From positions 62,001-126,000 of the forward strand of contig AZLU01000038.1 in the NCBI GenBank assembly GCA_002224055.1: a stretch of 64,000 nt of DNA, in the 5' to 3' direction. The notes beneath the pieces are model-generated. The model ran no database searches. It saw nothing but the letters and a program-made list of their open reading frames with translations, and was not told where the DNA came from. How positions within the stretch are numbered: the first letter of the stretch is position 1; each line of letters begins with the position of its first letter. Shown here piece after piece: positions 50,508-62,867 of this stretch. The position numbers and the translations under genes were made by a program. The DNA comes from Pezizomycotina sp. ARF18. Taxonomy: Eukaryota; Ascomycota.

Positions 50508-50519
50508 GGTTATAAGCCC
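50508..50519 (+). other. Primer-binding site of Copia element 2
   Basis: GGTTATAAGCCC, adjoining the 5' LTR; complementary, with one RIP-type transition, to the anticodon arm of tRNA-iMet. Confidence 0.7.
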
Positions 50520-53500
50520 GGTTAGTAATATATTTTAATAACTAACTTACTTCTTAATCTCCCTAAACGATTATATCTTACGATATCTCTCTTACTAAAG
50601 TTTAACGAGGCAAAGCTAAAGGCTAATCTCAAAACTACCTCGATTAGAGTATATATATAATTACGTTCCTCAAGTATAATAAAGTCTAGGATATTACTAG
50701 TAAACCGCTTAAGGCTACGGTAGCCGATGTAGAGCTAAGTACTAAAGATTAAGATAATAACTTAAAGGCGTATACTATTATTAAGCTTATTATAAGGTAA
50801 AGACTCGACGTGCTTATCTACGATCTACTAATAGTAGCGCGAATAAGGTATAGGATACCTTAAGTTCGGCGTATATCGCTGTTACTACTATTAGTAAGCC
50901 TTATATTAGGAAACAACTAAGGTAGATTTAACTTAAAAACGAAGTTAATATTTAAGGATTTATATAGAAGTATCGAGATCTTATTAGAACGTATAATAAG
51001 ATATTAGGCTTAATCTTAACGGAGAATACTAAGGCGGAGAAGGCGAGAAGACGGGCTAGGTATAGGCTTAAAGGATAATATAGCTATAGTAGAGGCTATT
51101 AATCTCGTCTAATAACCTTTAGTAGCGACTAGGAGACGTTATTACGAACTTTTAGTAGATAATAGATTTAATAGCAAAGAAACCGACCCTTAATATGCTC
51201 GAGAAGGCGCTACTCGTCGAAGAGGTAAAGCGTAGATACGATATACCAAAACGTTAACTCTAAGAATAATAAGGCGCTATTTAGAAGGAATAGCCGAGGT
51301 AAAATCTAAAGGAACGATAAAAAAGCTCGTAAGTTTAAAGTAAATACTACTACTACGATAAGGTTAGATATAAAGGGCCGATTATAGAAAACGTATAAAG
51401 GATAAAAAGGATAGCGGTAATAACGGGGTATTAGGCCTTATAGTATAAACCTTAGTACGAGATACCGGCTTTTAGAGAACGATCTAATAGTTTTTTAACT
51501 TAGGCGTATCTTCTTATATAACGATAATAAGAAAATATTTCTACTATAAACCCCTCTTAAAGCTATAGAATATTATAATCGGTAATAGAGAAGTACTATA
51601 GGCTATCGGCACTAGCTTAATATTTATAAGGCTTAATAGGGAGTACGGCGGTAGTCTTATTAAACTTAAAAATACGCTATACGCTCTAAAGATAAAGTAT
51701 AGCCTATTCTTAATCTCTCGCGTAGATAAGATAGGATATATAATAACGATCTAATAAGGTAGATATATAATAACTAGACCGAGACTAAAATTAAAGCTAC
51801 CATAAAAATAGGACTATAGGAGATCTTAGGTAAGATTATAATATTTATAAGGAAAAATTTAGCTCTCGCTACTATATAAGAAGTATATAAATAGCTCGGA
51901 TATATCGGTAAGGATTATATTAAGCGAATAATTAAGTATAGAAACATTACCGGCATTACTAAAGACGGTAAAGATCTATAGGGCTATATTAACTATAAGG
52001 CCTGCGGACTTACTAAATTAAAATAATACTAAACCGCGAGAAACCTTAATTAGGTAAGTATAAGCTAATAGAGATAATCTTCTTAGATTTCTACTAATAG
52101 GCGTATAAAGAGCCTAGGAGATTATATAGGGTTTATTACCTTCTTAAAGGGAATAGTCGGAAGTCTTAAATCTACTTTATAAAAGATAAAAAGGTAGAGA
52201 CGATACTCTCGTGTTTTAATAGTACTCTTAAGATAACTAAACGTTAGTTAAACCTTAAGCTTATTAAGCTATAATATAACGGAGTAAGAATATACCTTAA
52301 TCGATAGACGCTATAACGAAGTAGAGATTATAGTTTATACTTTAGCTATATACGTATCTTAATAGAATAGCGTACCTAAGAAGCTTAATTAGATTCTTAT
52401 TAATAGATTAAAGGTAATATAGCCGTATTGGAATTATCGCCGTAGCTATAGATAGAGGCGGTAAATTATTATAATCTAATTTATAACTATACGCTATTAA
52501 GGCCGCTCGAGGTACTAAAGAATAGTAAATAGACGATACCGTAGGAAAGATAAGAAGGTAGAACTCCTAATATCTTAAACTTTAGATATTTAGTAAACTA
52601 TATTACGTATATATTAATAGTAAACTTTAGAAGAAGCCAGATATACTACTAAGAAAATATATTTTATAGGCCTAGAGGCTTATAATATCTACTAAGTCTA
52701 AAATTCTACTATCTGTAAATATTAATCTATAGAGATATTAGATTTCTAATTAAATTAATCTTTAAGTACGTAACTTTGTAGAAGATAATAAAGATCCTCT
52801 TAAATATATTAAAAATACCTTAGAATAAGTTTAGTCTAAAGATAAAATAGCGATAGCGCTAGATTATAATTAAAACTTAACTTCCGATTATTAATTAGAT
52901 ATCTATAAGACGATTATACTAGAGCAGCCTAATTAGCTAGATTATAAGAATAAGAGCGAAGATCTCGATAACGCTAGTCTATAGCTAAGATCTAAGGATA
53001 CTTACTCTTATAGAGGAAGTTATATAGATACTATAAGATAGATCTACGACGATTAACTAAAGATAATAGATATATTCCCAAAATTATTAAAAATAAGATC
53101 TAGTAATTAAACTATAAATACCCTATAGGCTAGAATATATTAGTAAAAATCTAACGGCTATACGCCTTAGAGAGAAGGCCTATAAAGGATTAATAGTATA
53201 TATCGATAAACTAGAGCCACTTACCTATAAAGAGGCTATAAGCTCTATAAACTATAAGAATAGCGTATATCGATAGATTAAGAACTATCCTTAATTAAAG
53301 AATAAACATATAGAAACCTATAGATTCTCAAAATCTCTTCCTAAAAGATAATATCGTCGACAGTAAATAGATATTTAAGTATAAACGCGTACTACCGATT
53401 AGATTACGATACTTAAATCGAGACTAGTCGCTTAAAGCTTTATATAAAATAAGGGATCGATTATAACGAGATATACGTATTAATAGTTAAGATATTAATA

Positions 53501-54782
53501 GTAAGGCTATTCTTCGTATTAGTAGCTAGCTTAATCTTAATATAAGTAGATAGATATAATAACGGCCTTCTTTATACCTAAACTAAAGTAAAGAATTATC
53601 GTTAGGCCTCTAGAAGAGAGTAGAATCGATAGATTAGTTTAGTTAATAAAACTCTGTATAGCCTTAATAGTTACCTCGAGAATAATACGAAAACTTACTT
53701 TAGTTCTTAAATTACTAAAGTTTAAAGTTTATCGGCTTAATAATAGCTTATTTATTAGTAAGGATCGTTAGCTAATAATAATTATCTATGTTAATAATCT
53801 ATTAATAGCTAAATCTAATAAATATAAAGTTAAAATACTTAAGCGAGATCTTAGTTATACTTTAAAATAAAGGATATAGGGCCGGTAGCCTATTTCTTAG
53901 ATATATAGATAGAATAGACTAGGTCTAAATTAACGTCGCTTAGTACTATATTAGTCCGTATATATATAATCGCTTTTTAAGAGATTTAGGCTCGAGGATA
54001 CCCAGGATTAGTACTTCTATAAAAGAGAGGTATCCCTTAAACGGAGGATTAGATACTATATAGTAGTATAGTATCGATAGATAGTAAGAAGTTTAATCTA
54101 TATTTTATTACTAGGCTAACTAATACCTTTGCTATCTCGACGTTAGGTATATATTAGCGAAGTAAATTAAACTTACGAGAAGGTAGTAAGAAGATACTAC
54201 GATATTAGAAAGAATCCCTCGATCGTACGCTTACGTACTATACCCGTAAGATAGAGGATAAGATACTAGATCTACGTATCTACGTAGACGCTAACTAGGC
54301 CGGATATAAGCTTATTCGTAGATCTATTACCGGCTATGTAATAACGTTTAACGGAATAGCTATCTTATACTATTTGAAGAAGTAACGTACTGTAGCTACT
54401 AGTAGTACTAAGGTAGAATATATAGCTATAAGGGAGGCTTTACGGAAAGCTCTCTAAATACTTTAGATATTAAAGGATATATAGCGAGCCTTTAAGTTTA
54501 AGGCTTCTAATAGTATCGAGATGTATATAGATAATTAAAGTACTATTAGTATTATAAAGGATCTTAAATACTATAGTAGAACTAAGTATATTAATATATA
54601 ATATTACTTTATAAGGAAACTAGTTTAAGAAGGAACTATCGAGCCTCGATATATAAAATTAGAGGATAATATCGCGGATATACTTACTAAACTACTTATA
54701 AAGATATCTTACGATAGCGCTATAAAGGCTATAGGTATAAGAAGATAGGATAAAGATTACTAGTATTATCGATAAGAGGAGG

Positions 54783-55096
54783 TACTAGCTATTAGGTATA
54801 CTAAAGAGGTATAACAAATCTATAGGTATCGAGATAATACTTATATAGCTAAGGAATAAGGAACTTTAGCTAGAGATATTAAGATCTTAGCTGTAGATGT
54901 TAAGAAGATTACGACGATAAGGCTCTATGAGCCGTCGAGGCAGACTACATACATTATATTAAGATTATAGTATTATTAGTTTATTATATATAGCATCGTG
55001 TATTCCCTCAGTTAGTCTAGTTAGTTCTGTAGTCAAATCCACAAGTTCGATCCCATCCTACATTATTAGATATCATACCATACATCTGCGCCAGCA
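54783..55096 (+). repeat. 3' LTR of Copia element 2
   Basis: 314 bases. The opposite polarity: the right, outer half is the better preserved. Confidence 0.95.
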
Positions 55097-55101
55097 CAAA
55101 A
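55097..55101. repeat. Target-site duplication CAAAA (right)
   Basis: Partner of 50189-50193. Confidence 0.9.
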
Positions 55102-55249
55102 GGTTGTGCAATGACTTTGGGTTTCATGGTGGATTCTTGTACGGGCTCATGTTCACAATTAGATAATACGCATGCAGCGAATTCGAAGGATGCAAGTAAG
55201 ATAGCTCAACTTTGAATACTGCAGCCTCTATACCTGCCGTCCTATCTGT

Positions 55250-55600
55250 CTACAAAAGCCGGATTTCAGGAATCATTACGTCTTCTGCAAAAGTCGCCCG
55301 CGTATACCACAGCATATTTCTATCAAGGAACAGAAATCCTAGACCAGCAAGTACCATCGAAAAATCATATAGAAATACAGGATCATTACACCAAACCCGA
55401 AGCCACTCATGTCGAGAAGTGTGCGGCCTGATCAATTGCAAGTCGGCGCTCACGATCACCTCAGCCCGCAAATCCATGCATACGTACGTGCCCTCCGAGT
55501 CGCGCAAGAGCACGTACTTCCACCTCTGGCGCTTGAAATTGCGGAAAACTTTGTGAGGCTGGTTGATGTCAACTATCGGAACAGACGCTACCCTGGTCGT
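55250..55600 (-). CDS. Hypothetical protein fragment
   Basis: Minus-strand frame open from about 55597: SVPIVDINQPHKVFRNF, RQRWKYVLLRDSEGTYVCMD, LRAEVIVSADLQLIRPHTSR, HEWLRVW, then a hydrophobic segment MVLAGLGFLFLD and a stop at 55250. The first two thirds look like a folded soluble domain; a start codon is not obvious (first ATG in frame at 55513), so an upstream exon is likely. Overlapping plus-strand frames (55212-55720) are of similar length and I cannot exclude them. Family not recognised. Confidence 0.35.
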   Translation of the reverse strand, partial: TTRVASVPIVDINQPHKVFRNFKRQRWKYVLLRDSEGTYVCMDLRAEVIVSADLQLIRPHTSRHEWLRVWCNDPVFLYDFSMVLAGLGFLFLDRNMLWYTRATFAEDVMIPEIRLL

Positions 55601-55720
55601 TATTTGAGGAGAATCTTCGAAGCATTGCTGCGTAGCATGGGCGTAATTCTGAGAAGATGGAAAGTAAACGGGAGGAAATCACCACAGCCAGGCTTCTGCA
55701 GAACTTCAGGGCAAGATTAA

Positions 55721-57528
55721 TCGTTCGAGGACGGAATGATTAATAGCGCTTAAATTACCTAATACATGGGATATGTTATGATTATCTATACTTCATAGAT
55801 GTCAGTGTTGGTTCTAAACAAAGAGTCTAGTTTATCGAGCTTTGGGTGGCTCGAGTTTCCCTTATTAGCTATCAGAAATGGATGACGAGAAGTCAAAATC
55901 TCGGATCTTCTATTACAGCGTACCGACCGCTTATAGCAAAAATCTCTATATATATTGCATTGCATTCAAAGAGAGACCTAAGCTTGCTGTAGCATTTTGG
56001 AACGCTTAATGTGAAGTTGATATAGACGTCCTTCGATTAAAGCGCTTGCCAATCTCGATAACAGGCTCTCAGCGCAAGCATTCAAATTCATTCTCGTTTT
56101 ACCGGAACTCATACCATCAGGTAAACTGGTAATTCCCTGGTCAAGCGGTTTCTCATAAAGTTCGAAGTTACATCTGCGACTTTTTTTTTTTTAGGGAAAA
56201 AAAAAAAAAGAGAGAAGAGAGAAAGGAAGACTCAGAGAGAGAAACAAGGCTTTCGCTCAATACTGTGCTAAGGCAACAGTATTCTGAATCTTTTATCTAT
56301 CCCAGGGCCCTGCGACGACGAAATCTGGAATGGGATAGAGATGATTTACGAACGACACTATAGCCACGTCCTGAGGACGGCTGAGAGATTTGTATCCAGA
56401 TCGAAAGCAAGTCATATAGCCTGCGCGGTAATGGACAGGTTTTACCGCAATTTGACCGTCCCTTCGAAAATCTTAAAGATTGGAAGATTACTTCATGTAT
56501 CTGATGAACCGAATGTGGTTATTCATGGAAATATGGACGCGACGAGGCAGGGAGATTAGGAGGGATCATATTCTACATGAACTGCAAAAGTCCGGCTGAG
56601 GCTCTTCGTCTGAAGAATTGAGAGTGGGGGTTCTCTCGCCAGGCTGTCTCTCCAACACCTGAGGCGTAATCGAGGAGGGAGAATATTTCGCCTCGCTGCT
56701 ATTAACCTCGCGCGAGAAGCTTAGAGAGGGAATGCCTAGGAGCGAATCATAGACCGTCTTGTATTCGTCGCTTTTTTCCATCGCATGAAAAATCTTTGTC
56801 TCTTGACCGCTGAGTGAATAATGATGTTAAAATTTGCCACAATCAATGAGCAACTGAAAGCGTAACGGAGCGAAGTTGTTTGTTTACGCTCCTTTTCGGG
56901 GATTCATCATTACCCCGAGCTGGAAATGGAACCCGGAACCACATCGGTTGCGTTGACATCTTCACAGCCGGTGTCCCGATTTAACACTCAAACCCGACGT
57001 TCGGGCTATCAGCTGCAGACGAGAAACACCTCGAAGGCTTAGCTACACGACATCATCTACCTGCTTATTGGGACTTAAAACGAAAGACGAATTCGCACAG
57101 CCTCACGGGAAAATTTCCTGTTGGCTTACTCTCCCGAATACGAGTTGAGGGTTATCATGCCTCGAGGATAGCGCCGCCGGAGTCTCCAAACTGAGGTCCG
57201 CAAATGCAGGCATTGTTCAACATGGTGAAATCTGTATCCTGTACACAGAACGTACGGAATTTCTTAATTTTAGAATATGACTCTTTTCATGGCCCTCACG
57301 CCTCAGCTGGTTCTAAGCGGAGCCCTAGGTACTGGTCGTATAAATGCATCGTTCGCATTCCCCATCGCGGCGAACAAAGGTTTCTCTATATTCGCGATAT
57401 ATTCCCCGATATTTTATCTTCCGCATTGCTAGTCCTCTATCTGGTCCCCCAATATTTTTTTTGAACTGATTGAGTGAACCTTAAATTAATTCATCCCGTA
57501 AGAGAAACACTCTGGGATAATCATCGTC
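55721..57528. other. Intergenic, one doubtful ORF
   Basis: A plus-strand frame 56341-56559 (YERHYSHVLRTAERFVSRSK...) faintly resembles the CYKRAYALAKKYV block of the 48.3 kb orphan, but the likeness is too weak to call. T/A tract at 56181-56208. The 57204-57464 frame has no NLR N-terminal domain that I recognise. Confidence 0.4.
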
Positions 57529-60500
57529 ATGGCCGACACTATAGATATTACCCCGTCTACCGACGACTACGACTTGAATAACCGTTACTATATGACGACC
57601 CGCTGTGCTTACAATATTCATAAGGCTGCATTGAACGACCTAGTTGCAGCCCATCTCGAGCGGAAGGATCATGGGCATGGCTGTCGTGACGATCTCGAGC
57701 ATCGGCCAGACTTATTGGAAGACCCCCGCTACAAATCATGGCGGGACGGCAGGAAACAATTTCTTAATATAGTCGGCAAGGCGGGAACGGGTAAATCTAC
57801 TCTTGTCGCTGCTGCTATTCGAAATTTGTCTTCGCTTTCGGGCATAACTTCCGGGAAGTGCGCCTCGCCTTCTTCATTCGTAGCGACTTCCATCTCGACC
57901 ACGCGGAATTTGTGTTTCTTACCTTGGCCGCGCAAATTGCGCGCACTTCCGAGGCTGCGGGAAAAGCGATTGATAGCGGATGGACCGCCGCTCAAGCAAT
58001 CGATGAAGGTGTCGGATGGACAAACAAGTGGACAAGAAGCACTGGATTGTATATTCTCCGCCGCGGCAAAGGGATTCGAGAAAATTTACATCGTCCTTGA
58101 CGGCTTGGAAGAGAACCCGGATCGATATTGGCTTGGGAAGGAGGCGATGGACGTTTTTGCGGAAGTCGCGAAGAAACATCCTAATTTTCACATTTTGATC
58201 ACCAGCGAACAGAGAATCGAACTATACACGAATGAGGACGCAGATGATAGCTTTGGTACTATCGAGCTTGACGGCAATGATAAAGAAGCATTATCATGGC
58301 GACCGCGTGGATTTAAGTCGGAAGTGATCATGGCAGACGAGAGATTTAAGTCTCTCGACCAAGAGTCTTATGAAAAACTCATCGCCATGACCTCGATTTT
58401 GGGTCGTCTTCTCGCGAAACTCCAATTGATTATCGTGCACAGGCGAATAACCTCGCAGGGTGAAGGAAATATAGCCAGCGCTTTTGTGGAACTTCCGAAA
58501 TCCATTGACGATGCCTGGCGAGACCTCATTGAGACGTACATTGGGGATGACGGTAATTATCTACGTAGGATGCTCATATTCATGGCCTACACGTACGAAC
58601 CACACGGCTTCGACGGCACGGAGCCGCTCGGAACCGGCAGAACAATCAACCTCGCGGAACTCACAGACTACGTTCTTACCGAACCTGACGATATCAAGCA
58701 CGACACCGAGACTCGCTGCCGAGGGATTGATATTCGGCAATGGGAAGACATCTTCCTCAGCATCAGAGATATACCAGTCCACGATTCTCCAGATTCCGAG
58801 ACCGCCAAATTGAAAGTCCGGAAGGAATGGGTGTCTCTTATCCACCTAGTTTAAAGCGATACGTGCGCTCGTGGATCGGAACCGAAGAAGCGCATGCCGA
58901 TATAACGAGGGTGCTCATGGCGTATAACTGCTTCGAAGGATTCAAAGATGACTTCGACGACAATGAAACTGACGAGCAGCAAGAGCAAAGCACCAGCAGG
59001 AAGGTGGGTATCCGGAATACGAGCGTTACCCTTATAGGTTCCGCTGGTACGCCGCGGTGCATCTGACGAAACACGCCAAGGAGTCGAACATGCAGATGGA
59101 GGAGCGGTGGTATGAAGAGTTTTTCTCGCCGCAGGCACTTAAATGGAAGTCCGTGACCAAATTTGCGACCGTCATCTTGAAGGTATCGCCGAAATGGACC
59201 GGATCCTCCACAGCACCCAGCTTGAGATGCTTGTGCGGGACGACGTGGTGGAGTGGATACGGCACGTAGTTCGCGATGGTGTACCGAGGTACATACCTTT
59301 CTTCAATTCGTCTTGCGAGGGCGGTGTCTGTTCCCTTCCGCCCAATATCTCACCGATATCAGACGTTAAAAGCCCAGAGGCGTTCGAAGTCCTCATCAAC
59401 GCACCAGGGATAAAACTCAAAGGGGCTTTGAGCAGTGCCGTCTGGATTGGAGAAGAAGCCGTGCAGAAGCTACTGGAGCTTGGCTGCGACCCTAACGATT
59501 CCGATGGGGAGGCACTCGCGACGGCGTGTCGCAGGGGCGATTTGGCGATGGTCAGGTTTCTCGTACAGCATGGCGCCGACGTAAATTTGATGCCTAGCCC
59601 GAAACCGCCCGGCGTTCCGGTGGAGAGGCGCTCACGAGCGCAGTGTACGGAAATCATCGCGACGTCATCCTATTTCTCCTGGAAAAGGGAGCGGATATGA
59701 ACTCTGGCGCCGGACATCATTGCACACCACTATTCTGTGCTGTGGAGTGGGGATATAAATCCACGATGGAATTATTGCTGGAGAAAGGCGCAGACCCCAA
59801 CGTCGTTACGCCGAGAGGGACAGCGTTACATATAGCCGCTCAGAAAGCCGCCAGTCAGGCGACGCCCGATCGAAGGATATCTTGATGACACTCCTAGCCC
59901 TCGGGGCAGATCCAGGAGTTGTCGGGGTCGCTGGGGTACGGCGTTACAGGCTGCGATACGGAGCGGTGTCCCGATTGCTACCCGCATATGCTAGAGGTCG
60001 TAAGGGCCCTCCTCGGGCATCCCCGTGGCAAACATATGGTCAATACAGTAGCCGGTAAATATCACACAGCTGTAGCAGCGGCAGCTTCGTTGAATGCGGG
60101 CGGTATTGAAAAGGTGCTAGAGTTGCTCAGGGACAACGGTGCGGATTTGGACTTGCCAAGAGGTGTGCCTCTGCTCTATTCAATTCACAAGGGGAGCCTC
60201 GAGGCGGCTATCTTCCTCCTTGAGTCCGGCGTCGATTCTAACGGCGTTGTAGATCCTGAGTTGGCGCCGCAACCGTACTCTGGTCGGTTCAACCCCTTTG
60301 ATATGAACGATGGAGGCGAGATGGTCCAGACCTTGAAGGAATTCGGGACGCCTTTACATTTAGCAGCTGCAAAAGGCAGAAACGATATAGTAGAAGCCCT
60401 TCTGAAACATGAAGCGGACAAGAGCAAGTCAGGCGGGTATTATGGTTCTGCTGTGGATGCCGCGAAGCGGAGAAGAAACAAAGACATCTTGGAACTGCTA

Positions 60501-60578
60501 GGTGTCGACGTCCAAGATTTTGATGATACTATGGAAGTGGAAACAGGGGATAAGGACGAGGAGATGGCAACAAAATGA
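57529..60578 (+). CDS. NACHT-ankyrin STAND (NLR-like) protein
   Basis: ATG at 57529. A short lead (HKAALNDLVAAHLE, YKSWRDGRKQFL) precedes the NACHT P-loop GKAGTGKST at residues 83-91. Helical FHLDHAEFVFLTLAAQIART follows in a second frame (57858 on), then Walker B KIYIVLDGLEEN (186-196) and sensor FHILITSEQR. After the NACHT part: EEAHADITRVLMAYNCFEGF, EERWYEEFFSPQALKW and EMLVRDDVVEWIRHVV. About nine ankyrin-type units follow, for example AVQKLLELGCDPND, LAMVRFLVQHGADVN, TPLFCAVEWGYKSTMELLLE, KVLELLRDNGADLDL and GTPLHLAAAKGRNDIVEALL. The tail is acidic (DDTMEVETGDKDEEMATK). Frames break at several sites; near 57854, 59620 and 59937-59955 an added G restores family reading. No N-terminal effector domain is visible. 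Fungal NACHT proteins can act in allorecognition; the role here is inferred. Confidence 0.9.
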
Positions 60579-60792
60579 GGGCATGGGTGAGCCTGGACCA
60601 GATCACGATCTCGTAGTTGAGAGCGAGCTAGAGGATGCTTTGACGATTATTAAAGGGAAAAGCGTCAGAATTACTATGAGTCCACTTATGATTATGCAGC
60701 TTGGTTTCATGTTATCGTTTATTGCCCTAGATCTAGATTTCAATTACTATGTTACAAAAAAGGTTACGCGCATTTAAAGCGATTTAGTGCTG

Positions 60793-61659
60793 CTACGAAG
60801 CCCTTCTGGCCATCGTGTTGAGCCAAAGAGCGAGCCTGTAGCCTCCCCGTGCGATCTGTCCTTCTACGATCGGAGCCGACCGCTGGAAGTAAGCGCCGCC
60901 CAATTCATGGTCGGTAACACCAGCGACGTCGGGTCTGAAAACGTCTTCGCAATTCACTTATTCGTATCAGCAGCCCATGCCATTGCGCAGGAAGTCGCAC
61001 CCTGCTTGCTGCCGACATCGGCGCAATTCCAGGTACGGTCGTACTTGTTGCCAAATGCACCGAAATGGCCAGAATATAGCTTAGCACAGAGGCGGTTGGA
61101 CCAATCCACAGCGTGAGCCAGAGATGAGTTACCGGCGATTTTCTCGGGGATACTGAAGTCCCAGACTGAGTGCAGATTTGTCTTCACGCCATCGAAGGTA
61201 ACATTAATTTGGTTACCGCCGAGGGCAAGGTTTTCGACGTGTAAAGGCTGGGCGATATCGCCGAGGAAGTGGATAACGAATTTCATCGCGTCGGCGCGCT
61301 GGTCGGCGGGCAAGGTCGTATCCTGTACGCGTGTGGTGTAGTTTGCGATCGCGCTGACGACGCAACCTTCGGGTCCGCAGTCCCGCTGGAGTTTACACCG
61401 CAGGTGTGGGAGGTTCGTCCTTGGCGTCGATGTAGTGCAGAGCGGAAGACCACTCATTGCCGGGCACCTTGCGCCATGTATCTGGCCATGTCGCGGCGTC
61501 TGTCATGGGCACATCGCGAAGGATGGATTTTACCCATGCTTTGGCTTGTGGCGTCATCAAGTGTTCTGCGATCAGGGCTACCGTTTGGTGGCCCATCGGT
61601 CCCCAAGCCATAGTGGCAGGGACGAAAGCAGCGGACAGAGTGATTAACGATGGACGCAT
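60793..61659 (-). CDS. Secreted S1/P1 zinc nuclease
   Basis: Single-strand-specific endonuclease/3'-nucleotidase family, trinuclear zinc. Start 61659: MRPSLITLSAAFVPATMA is a signal peptide whose cleavage exposes the zinc-ligand Trp of WGPMGHQTVA. Further landmarks: DAATWPDTWR, LHYIDAKDEPPT, RDCGPEGCVVSAIANYT, KFVIHFLGDIAQPLH (zinc His/Asp), GGNQINVTFDG, NLHSVWD, CAMAWAADTN, HELGGAYFQRSAPIVEGQIA and GGYRLALWLNTMA. The frame breaks near 61403, 61388 and 60956; CCC for CC, CC for C and GG for G restore PCGVNLQRDCG and TNKVNCEDVF, giving about 290 codons without introns, the usual family length. It lies tail to tail with the NACHT gene, 214 bases apart. Likely extracellular nutrient (phosphate/nucleotide) scavenging. 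Confidence 0.93.
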
Positions 61660-62867
61660 CTTTGTTTCTGTAAAAGAGTGTATTGGTTTCTTTGGAGTTA
61701 CTGGCGCTGATGAGAAAAAGCGAAGATGATGCAAAGGAAGGAGCCGGGTTTATATGGATTTCAAATTCGTATATAGTTACCGCTCGATGGACTAGGCATT
61801 ACCTCCGAGGATATAGACTCGGATTGAACCAACACCCTTGACTCTCATTCGTCAATTGCGATAGATTCGGTGTCGATCGCCCAGTTACAACCTTTCCAGA
61901 ATGTGGAAAGACATTCTTCACTATCACCCCAAACACCTACCCGTTTCTGTGAGTGGCTCTAGGGTGTTTGCGATAAGACCAGCAGAAACTTTCAAGGCGA
62001 CACTTCCGATTCCACAGACTGGAGCTGATTGGGAATGTCAGATCCACAGAAAGGAATCTGGGTATTCAGCAACTCCACATTATCCACATTATCAGCTAAG
62101 AGCGAGATTATGAACGATGTTTTTTATGCCTGAGTTAAGAAGTTGCTATTTGGTGCCAGAGATTGAATCTGAGAAAAACGGAAGGAGGCTTTTTTCGCCT
62201 TCGCCGACCTTCTGAAATAATGCTCCTCCACGCGATAACCACTCCCGCTCGCGGCCTTGTGGATTTCTTGGATCTCCACGAAAATATATCCAATGGCCTT
62301 GGCGAGCCCCTCAGATCGCATACGATCCGGGTTTAAGGGCCTATGGCTCAAGACTGTGCACGTGGGAGCTAAAGTTGAAAAGGCGGAGTCCTGAATCTAG
62401 GAACACCATGCCGACTGTTACTTAACTAAAGGGTTCCTATGGCAGTGGTAACCTATCTCTCGTGATAGATTAGTACCCTAGGCATAGGCTTTATTGTTCA
62501 TCCTGACATGACTATAGCAGAAGTTTAGAGGCACGCTTAAACAGGTGCTGTCGTCGGCGGCCTCATTTCTAAGATCCCTTAAAGTTTCCATGTAAAAGGA
62601 GCGTTTGAGCTTTAAGTTCAAGATCAATAGTAGAAAGTCTGTTTTATACTTTCCCTGCTTTCACACCGTGACTTTTATTATCTTTGCCAATAGTATCACG
62701 ATATAGCGCTATCGTAGAAAAACATACACGTACTAAATTCCGTCGAGGCAATCTAGATCGCAGGCGATGGCTAGCTTCGCCGTATCACGACTATCATCCG
62801 TGATCCGACCTCGCAATAGGCCTCGTACTTGTCTGGTCCTGTCCCTGCTATCAGTTGTAACTTCAAA
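61660..62867. other. Intergenic, no supported gene
   Basis: About 1.2 kb; includes the upstream region of the nuclease. Frames at 61901-62351 are not convincing. Confidence 0.6.

Larger units (their letters stand above)
50194..55096 (+). mobile_element. Ty1/Copia LTR retrotransposon, full length, RIP-decayed
   Basis: 4,903 bases with 314-base LTRs (TGCTAGC...CAGCA) and a CAAAA target duplication. Directly after the 5' LTR, GGTTATAAGCCC matches (one transition apart) the complement of the initiator-Met tRNA anticodon arm, the half-tRNA primer type known for copia. A purine tract AAGAGGAGG abuts the 3' LTR. Translated traces follow Copia order: reverse-transcriptase region about 53.2-53.9 kb, RNase H traces near 54.4 kb and ADILTK near 54.68 kb. 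Fossil with very many breaks, mostly RIP. The LTRs differ at roughly one site in ten, essentially all transitions, so no age can be read from them. Its LTR shares no visible similarity with element 1, so it is a different family. Confidence 0.95.

Noticed and set aside
60787-61729. Plus-strand open frames of 70-114 codons
   Set aside because: They are shadows of the minus-strand S1/P1 nuclease, whose motifs are unmistakable.
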